Source: Streptomonospora litoralis
Lineage (GTDB): Bacteria; Actinomycetota; Actinomycetes; Streptosporangiales; Streptosporangiaceae
Direction: 5' to 3'
NCBI RefSeq assembly: GCF_004323735.1
Contig: NZ_CP036455.1
Location: 1,111,101 to 1,175,100 of the forward strand
Length of the DNA stretch: 64,000 bases
The notes under the pieces are model-generated. The model did not search any database. It saw nothing but the letters and a program-made list of their open reading frames with translations, and was not told where the DNA came from. A program made the position numbers and the translations under genes. Positions within the stretch are counted from its first letter, which is position 1. Each line of letters begins with the position of its first letter. Positions 16,891 through 27,702 of the stretch are shown piece by piece.

Positions 16891-17307
16891 TCAGCCGGAG
16901 CCGGACAGCGGCTCCGCCCAGGCGAGGTAGGCCAGCACCGACCCGATCAGCACCAGCAGGAAACCCAGCACGCCGAGCATGCTCAGCACCCAGTTGCTCA
17001 GCCACGGCGCCGCGACGATGCGCGCCCGCTCGGGATCGCCGGGGTCGTAGGAGACCGTGACGGGATCGCCGCTGCGCGAGGCGGTCCAGCCGGTGTTCTC
17101 GTGGGCGGCGTGCACTTCGCGCCCTTCAGGGGTCACGAAGCGGACGATCATCGACGCCGAGGCCCTCGTCTCGCGGTAGCCCACGACCTCGCCCTCGGCG
17201 CGGGCGCCGTAGACCGCCAGATACGCCGAAAAGCGCAGATGGCGGAAGAGGAACCAGAGCATCACCGACCCGGCCACGATGGGCAGAAGAGGGTAGATGT
17301 AGACCAC
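16891..17307 (-). CDS. DUF3592 membrane protein
   Basis: A 138-residue protein with a membrane helix at each end (about 4-20 and 108-130) and a central exported or cytoplasmic beta-rich domain (AEGEVVGYRETRA, VRFVTPEGREV, GDPVTVSYDPGDPERARI). This arrangement, including the VxYDPxxPxxARI motif, is the DUF3592 family. Its role is unknown. GTG 17307 is chosen because AGGGAG precedes it by six bases; the longer frame up to 17415 has no ribosome site. Confidence 0.75.
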   Translation of the reverse strand: MVYIYPLLPIVAGSVMLWFLFRHLRFSAYLAVYGARAEGEVVGYRETRASASMIVRFVTPEGREVHAAHENTGWTASRSGDPVTVSYDPGDPERARIVAAPWLSNWVLSMLGVLGFLLVLIGSVLAYLAWAEPLSGSG

Positions 17308-17759
17308 GGTCGGCTCCCTGTCGCCCAACTTGTACCCGGACGCGCCGCACGCGCCCCCCGCGACTCGCACCGGCGGCGCTGCCGACACGGTATCGGACCG
17401 CCCCCGCCCGGGCACGGGGTGCGAGCCGGGGGCTGCGCAGGCTGCTGCATCCCCACTACGACCAGAGGATGACGCCGCGACCCTCTTTGGTGGGAGCGTC
17501 AGATACCTCCGCGGACCGATGACCGGCCACCGGCCGCGGCTCTAGTGTCGGGGACATGGTCGGAGCGGCATGTTACGGGGATGCGCGACCGGCCTTGCAG
17601 TGAGAACGAGGGGCTGGGCTGGGCGCGCTCCAGCCCCTCGGCCGAACGGCGGGCCGCACACGGACCTCCCCGGCCGGGTGGTGGCCCGCCCTCGGCACCG
17701 GGATCGCCCCGATCCGCGGCGGGGGCCGGCCCCGGTCGGCGAAGGCCGCCGCTACGCCG
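17308..17759. other. 452-bp gap with guaB1 terminator; no gene seen
   Basis: No supported coding frame. The part nearest the guaB1 stop contains the hairpin at 17607-17640. The part nearest 17307 probably contains the promoter of the DUF3592 gene. Confidence 0.5.
17607..17640 (-). terminator. terminator hairpin downstream of guaB1
   Basis: CGAGGGGCTGG (17607-17617) pairs perfectly with CCAGCCCCTCG (17630-17640) around a 12-base loop, about 120 bases past the guaB1 stop on the minus strand. Confidence 0.6.
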
Positions 17760-19289
<1,530 letters not shown>

Positions 19290-19455
19290 TTATGACCGGT
19301 ACTGCCGCGGTGATTGGCCCGGGCGTCGCTCCGTCTGCCATGATTCTGCGGCTGACCCACCCTCCCTGCCCGCCCGGCCGCGCGTGGACAACCCGAGACC
19401 GCGCGCCGTCCGACACGGCTGCGCGGCGCCGGCGGGAAGCCCTGCAGGAGATGAG

Positions 19456-20460
19456 ATGACGAGCTTCACACTCAGCGACGTCCGCGAGCGGACCTACAAG
19501 AGCCGCGACGCCTGGTGGACGGTCTTCCTCGTCGACCCGATCGCGGCGCGGCTCGTCGTGTGGACCGCGAACCGCACTTCCATCACGCCCAACCAGATCA
19601 CCTTCGGCGCGGGCGTGCTCGGCGCGGGCTCGGCCGTGTGCTTCGCCCTGGGCGGATGGCCGCTGCTCGTCGCCGGCGCGCTGCTGTTCCACCTCAGCTT
19701 CGTGCTCGACTGCATGGACGGCAAGATCGCGCGGCTGAAGGGCACCGGGTCGGTCTTCGGCGGGTGGGTGGACTTCGTCTTCGACCGCATCCGGTTCTTC
19801 GGGTGCATGCTGGCCCTGCTGATCGGCCAGTGGGCGGCCACCGGCGAAGTGCTTTTCCTGCTGCTGGCGCCGGTGGTGACGTTCCTCGACCTGCTGCGTT
19901 ACCTGAACGGCGCACAGGTGGGCAAGACCCGCCAGGCTATGCGCACGCAGCTGCGCGCCGCCGCCGAAGGGCGCGAGTCCGAGCCGGCGGACGACCCCGA
20001 GAACACCGAACCCGCCCCGGCCCCGGAGGGCGCCGAGGCGCCCGCGGCGGGTGAAGACGCGGGGGCCCCCGTCGTGTTCGTCGAGGAGGTGCTGCGCGAC
20101 AACCCCGGCCTCGACCACGACCAGGCGCACGCGCGCACCGCCGAGTCCGGTGCGCGGGTCATCGACGTGCACCAGGGCTTCACCCGCAAGTTCAGCTGGT
20201 ACGGGCGGCTGCGCTCGGCGCTGCTGCGCAGCCGGGTGCGTCCGCACCTGTTCAGCGGCATCGAGTTCGAGATGTTCGTGTGCGTCGTGGCCCCGCTGAC
20301 GGCGCTGGCCTCCCTCGCGGTGCCGGGCGCCGACCTGGTCGTGCCGGTGATCGTGCTCTCCTGCGCCGCGCTGGCCGCCTTCGAGCTGCTGATCGTCTAC
20401 AAGCTGTGGCTGGCCACGCGCGACTTCGCGGTGGAGCTGGCCCGGCTGCGCGAGGACTGA
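19456..20460 (+). CDS. CDP-alcohol phosphatidyltransferase family membrane protein
   Basis: A 334-residue membrane enzyme carrying the CDP-alcohol phosphotransferase motif D85..D88-G89..A92-R93..G..D106..D110 (seen as DCMDGKIARLKG and VDFVFDR). Such enzymes transfer a phosphoalcohol from a CDP-linked donor to an alcohol acceptor, for example in phospholipid head-group or inositol-phosphate synthesis. An acidic, Pro/Glu-rich insertion of about 70 residues (165-235) interrupts the usual six-helix layout and should lie in the cytoplasm. GGAG precedes ATG 19456. The acceptor cannot be named from sequence. Confidence 0.82.
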   Translation: MTSFTLSDVRERTYKSRDAWWTVFLVDPIAARLVVWTANRTSITPNQITFGAGVLGAGSAVCFALGGWPLLVAGALLFHLSFVLDCMDGKIARLKGTGSVFGGWVDFVFDRIRFFGCMLALLIGQWAATGEVLFLLLAPVVTFLDLLRYLNGAQVGKTRQAMRTQLRAAAEGRESEPADDPENTEPAPAPEGAEAPAAGEDAGAPVVFVEEVLRDNPGLDHDQAHARTAESGARVIDVHQGFTRKFSWYGRLRSALLRSRVRPHLFSGIEFEMFVCVVAPLTALASLAVPGADLVVPVIVLSCAALAAFELLIVYKLWLATRDFAVELARLRED

Positions 20461-20727
20461 GCCGGACTCCGGAGCAGCCCTCGCGCCGCTGGACCGTGCG
20501 CTTTGCAGGCGGTCCCCACGCCCGTCGGGCCCCGTCGGCGGGCCGCCGGGGCGGGAGGTATGCCCCGTCATCGGCGCGGATAGGGTTCGGTAGGCACGTT
20601 CCCGGCGTCGGCCGACGTTTGAGATTCGCGCGGGCGAGCGGGACAATCGGCGCTGCGATCGCACGCCGGTGGCAGAAGGCAGCAGGCCGGATGGGGGTTC
20701 GCTCCCAGCCCACAGGAGACGAAGGCG

Positions 20728-23037
20728 GTGGATGCGGTGCCGCACGCGGTCGATCCCCAGCGTGTCGCGGAACACGGTGGCGCGGTGATGCGGCTCGTCG
20801 ACGAGATCTTTCCGTTGGTGGAGGGCTTCTACGTCGACCTGCACAAGAATCCGGAGCTCTCGCACCAGGAGAACCGCACCGCCGGCGCCGTGGCGGAGTG
20901 GCTCACGCGCGCGGGCTTCGAGGTCGAGACCGGTGTCGGCGGCGCCGGCGTCGTGGGTGTGCTGCGCAACGGCGACGGGCCCACGGTGCTGCTGCGCGCC
21001 GACATGGACGCGCTGCCGATCGAGGAGCGCACGGGTCTGCCGTACGCCAGCACCGCCCGCGGCCGCGACGACGACGGCCAGGACGTGCCGATCATGCACG
21101 CCTGCGGCCACGACGCCCACACCGCGTGCCTGGTGGGCACGGCCGACCTGCTCGCCGAGGCCCGCGACGAGTGGCGCGGAACGCTGATGGTGGTGGCCCA
21201 ACCCGGCGAGGAGACCCTCGACGGCGCCGTGGGCATGATCCGCGACGGCCTCTACACCCGCTTCGGCCGGCCCGACATCGCCCTGGCACAGCATCTCGGT
21301 CCCCAGCCCGCGGGCATGGTTGCGCACCGCTCCGGCACCATCATGGCCGCCACCACCAATCTGCGCGTACGGGTGTTCGGCACCGGCGGTCACGCTTCGC
21401 GCCCGGAGAGCACCGTCGATCCGGTGCTGATCGCGTCCAACATCGTCAACCGGCTGCAGACCGTCGTCGCGCGCGAGATCAGCCCCAGTGAAATGGCGGT
21501 GGTGACGGTGGGCGTGCTGCGCGCCGGGACCAAGGTCAACGTCATCCCCGAAGAGGCGTACCTGGAAGTCGACACCCGCGCACTGAACCCGGCCGTGGCC
21601 GAGCGCCTGCACAGCGCGATCGACCGGATCGTGCGGGCCGAGGCCGCCGCTTCGGGTGCCCAGCGCGAACCGGAGATCACCGTCGCGCGCGAGACCGGCG
21701 TGACCGCGAACGCCCCCGGCCCCACCGCCGAGGTGGTGGCCGCCCACCGCGCCTACTTCGGCGACGGTTACGTCGTCGAACTGCCCGAGCCGATCACGGG
21801 CAGCGAGGACTTCCCGGCCTTCGGCCTGCCCGGCGACCCCCAGCCGGTGCCCTACGTCTACTGGTTCCTCGGCTCCACGCCGCACGATGTGTGGGAGGCC
21901 GCGCCAGGCGGCACCCCCTACGAGAAGATGATGGGCGTCCCCACGACGCATTCGCCGTTCTTCGCCCCCGACCGGGAATCCACGCTGCGCGCGGGGCTCG
22001 CGGCACTGTCGCTGGGCGCGCTGACCTACCTCGGTACGCCCGAGGCGTCGGGCACCACGGGCGGGCAGCCGGCGATGAGCGCGTCTTCCGGGCCCGGCGA
22101 CGGGTCCGTTCCCGCAGCGCAGGCGGAACCGCCCGCGCCGGTGCACGCCGCGGGAGGGGACGAGCGGCCGGAGGGCCCGGGCGCGTTCGAGCCCGGCTAC
22201 GACGACTACGCGCCCGCCGCCGATTCGGGCGCCCGTCCGACCGCAGCGCCCGTGCCGCCGACCGCCCCCTACCCGGGTGAGCCCTACCCGGGTGAGCACG
22301 CGCCGGCGCCTGCCGCCTCCGACACCGACGGCGAGGCCGCAGAAGGCGACTCCACCGCCTACACCGACATGGACCGCTACCTCGGCGACGAGGACCAGGC
22401 CCCCGAATACGGTCCGCCGCCCGTCGGGCCGCCGCTGCCGCCCACCGCGGCGCCGCCGCCCCAGGGGCCGCCGATCTCCGCGCCGCCGCCGCAAGGCCCG
22501 CCGATCTCGGCCCCGCCGCCTCCGTCGGGAGCCGTACCCTACTCCGCCGAGCGCGACCCCGGCTTCGGGCCCTACCCGGCGGAGTCCCAGCCGCCGCAGC
22601 AGCCGGGAGAGCCCTTCCAGCAGGGAGAGCCGTTCCAGCAGCAACCGGAGCCGTACCAGCAGGGAGAGCCGTACCAGCCGGGAGACCCGTTCCAGTCGGG
22701 GCAGCCGGAGCCCTACCAGCAGGGCGAGCCCTACCAGCAGGGGCAGCCGTACCAGCAAGGTCGGCCGGAGCCCTACGGCTACGGGCAGCAGGCCGATCCC
22801 TACCAGCCGGCGCACCCTGAGCCCCACGGCCCCGGTCAGCCGGGCCCGCCGTACCAGCCGGGCACGGGCGGCCCCCACGACCCCGGACACCCGGTCGAGC
22901 AGTACGAGCCGTACGACGCGCACCGCAGCGGAGGCCCAGCCGAGCCCTACGACCCCCATTACTACGACCCGCAGTCGCCCGGCCGGTCCGGCGACCCGGA
23001 CCAGGATCCGCCGCAGGACCCGCCTTACCGCTTGTAA
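20728..23037 (+). CDS. M20 family amidohydrolase with long Pro/Gln-rich C-terminal tail
   Basis: A 769-residue protein. Residues 20-435 form an M20D-type metallohydrolase: RADMDALPIEE, MHACGHDAHTACLVG, VAQPGEET and the late GSEDFPAFG supply the two-metal site and catalytic glutamate; the dimerisation domain lies between. Relatives cleave N-acyl amino acids, hippurate or amide conjugates. Residues about 437-769 are a disordered tail, first Ala/Pro/Gly/Asp, then tandem units of the type PYQQGE and PYQQGQ. Normal relatives are about 400-430 residues, so the tail is extra. There is no signal peptide. GTG 20728 follows AGGAG at 20714-20718. Confidence 0.85.
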   Translation: MDAVPHAVDPQRVAEHGGAVMRLVDEIFPLVEGFYVDLHKNPELSHQENRTAGAVAEWLTRAGFEVETGVGGAGVVGVLRNGDGPTVLLRADMDALPIEERTGLPYASTARGRDDDGQDVPIMHACGHDAHTACLVGTADLLAEARDEWRGTLMVVAQPGEETLDGAVGMIRDGLYTRFGRPDIALAQHLGPQPAGMVAHRSGTIMAATTNLRVRVFGTGGHASRPESTVDPVLIASNIVNRLQTVVAREISPSEMAVVTVGVLRAGTKVNVIPEEAYLEVDTRALNPAVAERLHSAIDRIVRAEAAASGAQREPEITVARETGVTANAPGPTAEVVAAHRAYFGDGYVVELPEPITGSEDFPAFGLPGDPQPVPYVYWFLGSTPHDVWEAAPGGTPYEKMMGVPTTHSPFFAPDRESTLRAGLAALSLGALTYLGTPEASGTTGGQPAMSASSGPGDGSVPAAQAEPPAPVHAAGGDERPEGPGAFEPGYDDYAPAADSGARPTAAPVPPTAPYPGEPYPGEHAPAPAASDTDGEAAEGDSTAYTDMDRYLGDEDQAPEYGPPPVGPPLPPTAAPPPQGPPISAPPPQGPPISAPPPPSGAVPYSAERDPGFGPYPAESQPPQQPGEPFQQGEPFQQQPEPYQQGEPYQPGDPFQSGQPEPYQQGEPYQQGQPYQQGRPEPYGYGQQADPYQPAHPEPHGPGQPGPPYQPGTGGPHDPGHPVEQYEPYDAHRSGGPAEPYDPHYYDPQSPGRSGDPDQDPPQDPPYRL
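22608..22770 (+). repeat. tandem coding repeat (PYQQGE-type) in M20 tail
   Basis: About nine imperfect units of 15-24 bases (core CCGTACCAGCAGGGAGAG) encode Glu-Pro-(Phe/Tyr)-Gln-Gln-Gly-like repeats. Unit length is always a multiple of three, so the frame is kept. Confidence 0.8.
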
Positions 23038-23088
23038 CGTAAGGCGCGAACACAGCGGGGGTCGGCGGCTGGGCGGGTGCGTTGCCAC

Positions 23089-23931
23089 ATGGGACTGTCA
23101 CCACAGAGGCGGATGTGGCCGCAGCACAGGCGTCTTCTGCTGGCGCGCTGGGGTGATCCCCGCCGCACCCGCGCGCTGCGGCATCCGCGGGAGAACGCGG
23201 CGCTGGTGGTGTGCCTGGCGGTCACGGCGCTCGCCGTTGTCGGGGCCTCCAACCGCGCCCTCGACGGGGAGACGGGGCAGCCGCTGGTGGTACTCGCCAT
23301 CCCGGCCCTGGTGTTCTTCGTGCGCGGGCAGTTCTATGCGCGCCAGCGGGTCAACGGCGTGCGGATCTCGCCGACGCAGTTCCCCGAGGCGCATCGGATG
23401 GTCGTCGAGGCGGCGGAGGCGTTCGACCTGCCGCAGGTACCCGACGCCTACGTGGTGCTGGGCAACGGCCACATCAACGCCTTCGCCTCCGGGCACGGCT
23501 CGCGGCGGTTCGTCGCGGTGCACAGCGACCTCTTCGAGATCGGCGGGCGCCTGGCCGACCCGGAGGCGCTGCGGTTCATCATCGGCCACGAAGTCGGCCA
23601 TATCGCCGCTGGCCACGTCTCCTACTGGCGCCAGTTCGGCGTCTCGGTGGCCGACATCATCCCCGGTCTCGGCGCGACCCTCAGCCGGGCGCAGGAGTAC
23701 ACGGCCGACAGCCACGCCTACGAGTTCTGCCCGCAGGGCAAGGAGGGGCTGCGGGTGCTGGCGGCGGGCAAGTACCTCTACCGCGACGTCGACTTCGCCG
23801 ACATCGCCGGGCGGGCCCATACCGACCAGGGGCTGTTCGTGATGCTGGTGAACCTGTTGTCGAGCCACCCCGTGAACACCTGGCGCTTCCAGGCGCTCGC
23901 CGACCGCTCGCGACCGGGCCGGCTGATCTGA
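23089..23931 (+). CDS. M48 family membrane-linked zinc metalloprotease
   Basis: A 280-residue protease. Two hydrophobic segments (about 37-52 and 66-79) anchor it. The zinc-binding HEVGH motif (His167, Glu168, His171) with IAAGH follows, and AQEYTADSHAYE supplies the third ligand (glutamate). The LGNGHINAFASGHGSRRFVAVHSDL strand-turn before it is typical of the HtpX/M48 group. Such proteases degrade membrane or misfolded proteins. ATG 23089 is chosen on coding context; GTG 23077 and ATG 23113 are possible. It lies 51 bases after the M20 gene. Confidence 0.82.
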   Translation: MGLSPQRRMWPQHRRLLLARWGDPRRTRALRHPRENAALVVCLAVTALAVVGASNRALDGETGQPLVVLAIPALVFFVRGQFYARQRVNGVRISPTQFPEAHRMVVEAAEAFDLPQVPDAYVVLGNGHINAFASGHGSRRFVAVHSDLFEIGGRLADPEALRFIIGHEVGHIAAGHVSYWRQFGVSVADIIPGLGATLSRAQEYTADSHAYEFCPQGKEGLRVLAAGKYLYRDVDFADIAGRAHTDQGLFVMLVNLLSSHPVNTWRFQALADRSRPGRLI

Positions 23932-24114
23932 GCCCCGCGTTCGGGCGGCGCTGCAGCACAGGCGGCGGCCGCCGCGCCGTCGGCGATCCGATCGCAGCGC
24001 ACGAACCGGAGAAACCGCGCGAATCGTCGGCGAACGGGGATCACCACGTCCGCGAACGCGGTTCCCCCAGCCCGCGTTCGCATCGACACGGCCCGCCGCT
24101 TCTACTATGCGCAC

Positions 24115-25053
24115 ATGTCGATCGACACACTTCGTTCAGCGCGGATCGAAACGGCGTCACGCACCGTCGATCCGGTCTTCCTGAACACCCCGCAGATATT
24201 CGACCACTCGCTATCCCGCAGCCTGGCACGCGAGGTCCTGCTGAAAGTCGAGACGCTCAACCCCGTCCGCTCGTTCAAGGGGCGCGGAGCGGACTTCCTG
24301 CTGCGCGACACCGATGAGAAGCGCGCCTTGGTGTGCGCGTCGGCCGGGAACTTCGGCCAGGCCGTCGCCTATGCGGGACGCGGCCGCGGACTGCCGGTGC
24401 ACGTCTTCGCCGCCGAGACCGCCAACCCCCGCAAGATCGCCCGGATGCGCGAACTGGGGGCGCGCGTGGTGGTCGGCGGAGCCGACTTCGACGCCGCGAA
24501 GCAGGCCGCCGCCGAGTACGCAGACGGTCGCGAGGACTGCGTCTACGTCGAGGACGGGTACCAGCCGCAGATCGCCGAAGGCGCGGGCACCATCGGCGTG
24601 GAGATCGCCCCACTGGAGTTGGACGCCGTCGTGCTGCCCGTGGGCAACGGCGCGCTGATCTCGGGCGTCGGCCGGTGGCTCAAGGATTACTCGCCCGACA
24701 CGAAGGTCGTCGGCGTGTGCTCCGCGGGCGCGCCCGCGATGGCGCACAGTTGGCGCTCGGGCATGCCGGTCTCCACCGAGCGGGTCGACACCGCCGCCGA
24801 CGGCCTGGCCGTGCGCGTGCCGGTCCCGGCGGCCGTGGAGTGGATGGGCGCCGTGGTCGACGACGTCGTGCTCGTCGACGACGAAGAGCTCTACACGGCG
24901 CTGCGGCTGCTCCGCGACACTCTCGGACTCATCGTCGAACCGTCCGCCGCCGCCGGGGTCGCGGCCATCGCCGCACGGGACCTCCCCGGCGCCCGCGTCG
25001 GCACCGTGCTGACCGGCAGCAACTTCGCGCCGGACCTGTCCGGGTCGTTGTAG
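24115..25053 (+). CDS. PLP-dependent threonine/serine dehydratase family protein
   Basis: A 312-residue fold-type II PLP enzyme. Lys55 in VRSFKGRGAD binds PLP, CASAGNFGQAVAYAG binds the carboxylate/cofactor, and VVLPVGNGALISGVG is the phosphate loop (usual form GGGGL). Members deaminate threonine or serine, or perform related eliminations. The sequence is short, with no regulatory ACT domain, so it resembles a catabolic type. Start ATG 24115. Two strong hairpins separate it from the convergent EF-G2 gene. Confidence 0.82.
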   Translation: MSIDTLRSARIETASRTVDPVFLNTPQIFDHSLSRSLAREVLLKVETLNPVRSFKGRGADFLLRDTDEKRALVCASAGNFGQAVAYAGRGRGLPVHVFAAETANPRKIARMRELGARVVVGGADFDAAKQAAAEYADGREDCVYVEDGYQPQIAEGAGTIGVEIAPLELDAVVLPVGNGALISGVGRWLKDYSPDTKVVGVCSAGAPAMAHSWRSGMPVSTERVDTAADGLAVRVPVPAAVEWMGAVVDDVVLVDDEELYTALRLLRDTLGLIVEPSAAAGVAAIAARDLPGARVGTVLTGSNFAPDLSGSL

Positions 25054-25090
25054 GCCGACCGCGGACGGCCCGGGGTCGCCCGCGGTCGGC
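25054..25090 (+). terminator. terminator hairpin after dehydratase
   Basis: GCCGACCGCGG (25054-25064) pairs perfectly with CCGCGGTCGGC (25080-25090), directly after the stop codon. Confidence 0.75.
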
Positions 25091-25146
25091 GACCGCCGTT
25101 CGGCTCCGCGGTACTTCCGCGACCCACCCCACCGCCGTTCCCGCCG

Positions 25147-25183
25147 GGGCGGCCCGGGCAGCCGTCGCCGGCCCGGGCCGCCC
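25147..25183 (-). terminator. terminator hairpin after EF-G2
   Basis: GGGCGGCCCGGGC (25147-25159) pairs perfectly over 13 bases with GCCCGGGCCGCCC (25171-25183). It lies 20-56 bases past the EF-G2 stop on the minus strand. Confidence 0.7.
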
Positions 25184-25202
25184 GCGGTGCGGCACCGACC
25201 GG

Positions 25203-27362
25203 TCAGCCCGACCCGGCCAGCTCCTGCGTGAATTTCTCGGCGAGCTGGGCGGGCAGCGGGTCGTGGCGCAGGTACGAACGCGTGAACGTGCCCGTGCCGT
25301 GCGAGACCGAGCGCAGGTCGATCGCGTAGCGGGTGATCTCCAGTTGGGGGATCTCCGCGCGGATCAGCGTGCGCCCGTTCGCCGTGGGCTCGGTGCCGAC
25401 CACCCGCCCGCGGCGCGCCGACAGATCGCTCATTACCGCTCCCATATACTCGTCGGCGATCAGCACCGCCAGTTCGTCGATCGGCTCCAGCATCGACAGC
25501 CGGCAGTTCTCCGCGGCGTTCTTCAGCGCCAGCCGCCCGGCCTTCTGGAAGGCCATGTCGGAGGAGTCCACCGAGTGCGCCTTGCCGTCGTACAGCGTCA
25601 CGCGGATGTCCACCAGCGGGTAGCCGGACTGCACACCGCTCTCCATCTGCGCCCGGATGCCCTTCTCCACCGACGGGATGAACTGGCGGGGCACCACACC
25701 GCCCACGATCCGGTCGACGAACTCCAGCCCGGCACCCGAGGGCAGCGGCTCCACCTGGATGTGGCAGACGCCGTACTCGCCGTGGCCGCCGCTCTGCTTC
25801 ACGTTGCGGCCCATGCCCTCGGCCCGTGCGGAGAACGTCTCGCGCAGCGGCACGCGCACCTCGCCGGTCTCGACCACGACGCCGTAGCGCGCGGAGAGCC
25901 GGTCCAGCGCGAGGTCGAGGTGGGCCTCGCCCATGCACCACAGCACTAGCTGATGGGTCTCCGGGTTGACCTCCACCCGCAGCGTCACGTCCTCGGAGGC
26001 CAGGCGGCCGATCGCCTGGGCCAGCTTGTCCTCGTCGGACCTCGACGCCGCCTGCAGCGCCACCGGCAGCAGCGGTTCGGGGAACGTCCACGGCGGCATG
26101 CGCAGCGGCCGCTCCTTGGCCGACAGGGTGTCGCCGGTCTCGGCACGGGTCAGCTTCGCAACGGCGCACACGTCGCCCGCCACGACCTCGCCCACCGGTT
26201 CGCTATGCTTGCCCAGCGGGGCCAGCAGCGCGCCGATGCGTTCGTCCACGTCGTGGTCCTCGTGCCCCCGGTCGGCCAGTCCCTGCCCGCATACGTGCAC
26301 CACCGAATCGGGGCGCAGCGTGCCGCTGAAGACCCGCACCAGGCTTACGCGGCCCACGTAGGGGTCGCTGATCGTCTTGACGACCTCGGCCAGCAGCGGG
26401 CCGTCCGGGTCGCAGGACAGGTCGCCGACGGTTCCGCCGGCCGCCGTGGTGACCTCGGGCAGCGGGCGCTCGGGGGGCGCGGGCGTCGCCCGGGGCAGCT
26501 CCTCCAGCAGCTCGAGAACACCCGCGCCGCGCAGCGCTGAGACCGGCAGCACCGGGTAGAAGCCCGCTCGCGCGACGGCGGCCTCCAGGTCGGCGACGAG
26601 CATGGCCGGGTCGAGTTCCTCGCCCTCCATGTAGCGGTCCATGAGGGTCTCGTCCTCGCTCTCCTGGATGACCCCCTCGACCAGCGCGTCGCGCATCGGA
26701 GCCGCCCGCTCGGCCAGGCCCTCGGGCGGTTCGGCCTCGGCGCGGGAACCCGTGGAGTAGTCGTGGTACCGGCCGGAGATGAGCCCCATCAACCCCCGCA
26801 CCGTGCGGTTCTCGCCCTCCCCGGAGAACGCGGGCACGTAGGCGGGCAGCACGCCCTCGCCGAAGGCCTCGCGGCACTGCTCGACGACCGCGTCGACGTC
26901 GGCGCGGTGGTGGTCGATCTTGGTGACGGCGACGGCGCGCGGAATCCCGATGGCGGCGCACTCCTCCCACAGCAGCCGCGTGCGCCCGTCGATACCGTCG
27001 ATCGCCGAGACCACGAACAGCGCGGCGTCGGCGGCGCGCAGGCCGGCGCGCAGGTCGCCCACGAAGTCGGCATAGCCCGGGGTGTCCAGGAGGTTCACCT
27101 TCACTCCGGCGGAGACGACCGGGGCCACGGCCAGGTTGACCGACCGCTTCTGCCGTACCTCGACGTCGTCGTAGTCGCTGACCGTGTTGCCCTCCTCGAC
27201 GCGGCCCATGCGGGCCGTGGCGCCGGACGCGTGCAGGAGGGCCTCGATCAGCGTGGTCTTTCCGGCTCCGGACGGGCCGACCAGCACGACGTTGCGTATC
27301 TGCGCCGGGTGGTCGGCCCTCGGAGCCCTGCCGGTGGTCGCTGGACCGGATTTGTCCGCCAT
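25203..27362 (-). CDS. elongation factor G-like protein EF-G2
   Basis: A 719-residue translational GTPase. VLVGPSGAGKTTLIEAL (29-41) is the G1 loop, NTVSDYDDVEVRQKRSVNLA the switch region, NLLDTPGYADF the G3 box and VTKIDHHRADV the G4 box, with Thr in place of the usual Asn, as in other EF-G2 proteins. Domains II-V follow, ending with YMGAVMSDLSARRGRV. Actinobacteria often carry EF-G2 besides the canonical EF-G; reports on M. smegmatis EF-G2 found GTP binding without full elongation activity. It lacks the ribosomal-protein neighbours of fusA. ATG 27362 is taken as the start (MADKSG..). Confidence 0.88.
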   Translation of the reverse strand: MADKSGPATTGRAPRADHPAQIRNVVLVGPSGAGKTTLIEALLHASGATARMGRVEEGNTVSDYDDVEVRQKRSVNLAVAPVVSAGVKVNLLDTPGYADFVGDLRAGLRAADAALFVVSAIDGIDGRTRLLWEECAAIGIPRAVAVTKIDHHRADVDAVVEQCREAFGEGVLPAYVPAFSGEGENRTVRGLMGLISGRYHDYSTGSRAEAEPPEGLAERAAPMRDALVEGVIQESEDETLMDRYMEGEELDPAMLVADLEAAVARAGFYPVLPVSALRGAGVLELLEELPRATPAPPERPLPEVTTAAGGTVGDLSCDPDGPLLAEVVKTISDPYVGRVSLVRVFSGTLRPDSVVHVCGQGLADRGHEDHDVDERIGALLAPLGKHSEPVGEVVAGDVCAVAKLTRAETGDTLSAKERPLRMPPWTFPEPLLPVALQAASRSDEDKLAQAIGRLASEDVTLRVEVNPETHQLVLWCMGEAHLDLALDRLSARYGVVVETGEVRVPLRETFSARAEGMGRNVKQSGGHGEYGVCHIQVEPLPSGAGLEFVDRIVGGVVPRQFIPSVEKGIRAQMESGVQSGYPLVDIRVTLYDGKAHSVDSSDMAFQKAGRLALKNAAENCRLSMLEPIDELAVLIADEYMGAVMSDLSARRGRVVGTEPTANGRTLIRAEIPQLEITRYAIDLRSVSHGTGTFTRSYLRHDPLPAQLAEKFTQELAGSG

Positions 27363-27702
27363 GCTCTGCCACCTTCCTTCCTCGGCCGGGGCGGCGCGAG
27401 GGCCGACCCGGGCCGCGCGGCGGACCGGCGGGCGCCGGTGCCCCTGAGGGCGGCCGCGCGGATGGACGCCGAAACCGCGTCCGTGTGACACGGAACACTC
27501 TCTACCGTCACCCGTAGCGGCCGATATCACAAGGGGCGTTTTCCAGACACGCCGGGGTAGGGGAACAGGGTGCCGCGGGCGCGACGAGGTGGAAAAGCCC
27601 AGCACACAGGGACTGCGCGTAGTGGGCGCGCAGTGGGCGGTCGTCGTGTCGGCGCGGAGATCGTCCGGAATGGGCGGAAGTGCCGCCGCGATCTCTTAGG
27701 GT

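Noticed and set aside
22608-22770. CRISPR-like tandem repeat
   Set aside because: The units are directly adjacent, in-frame and encode a PYQQGE-type protein repeat; there are no spacers.
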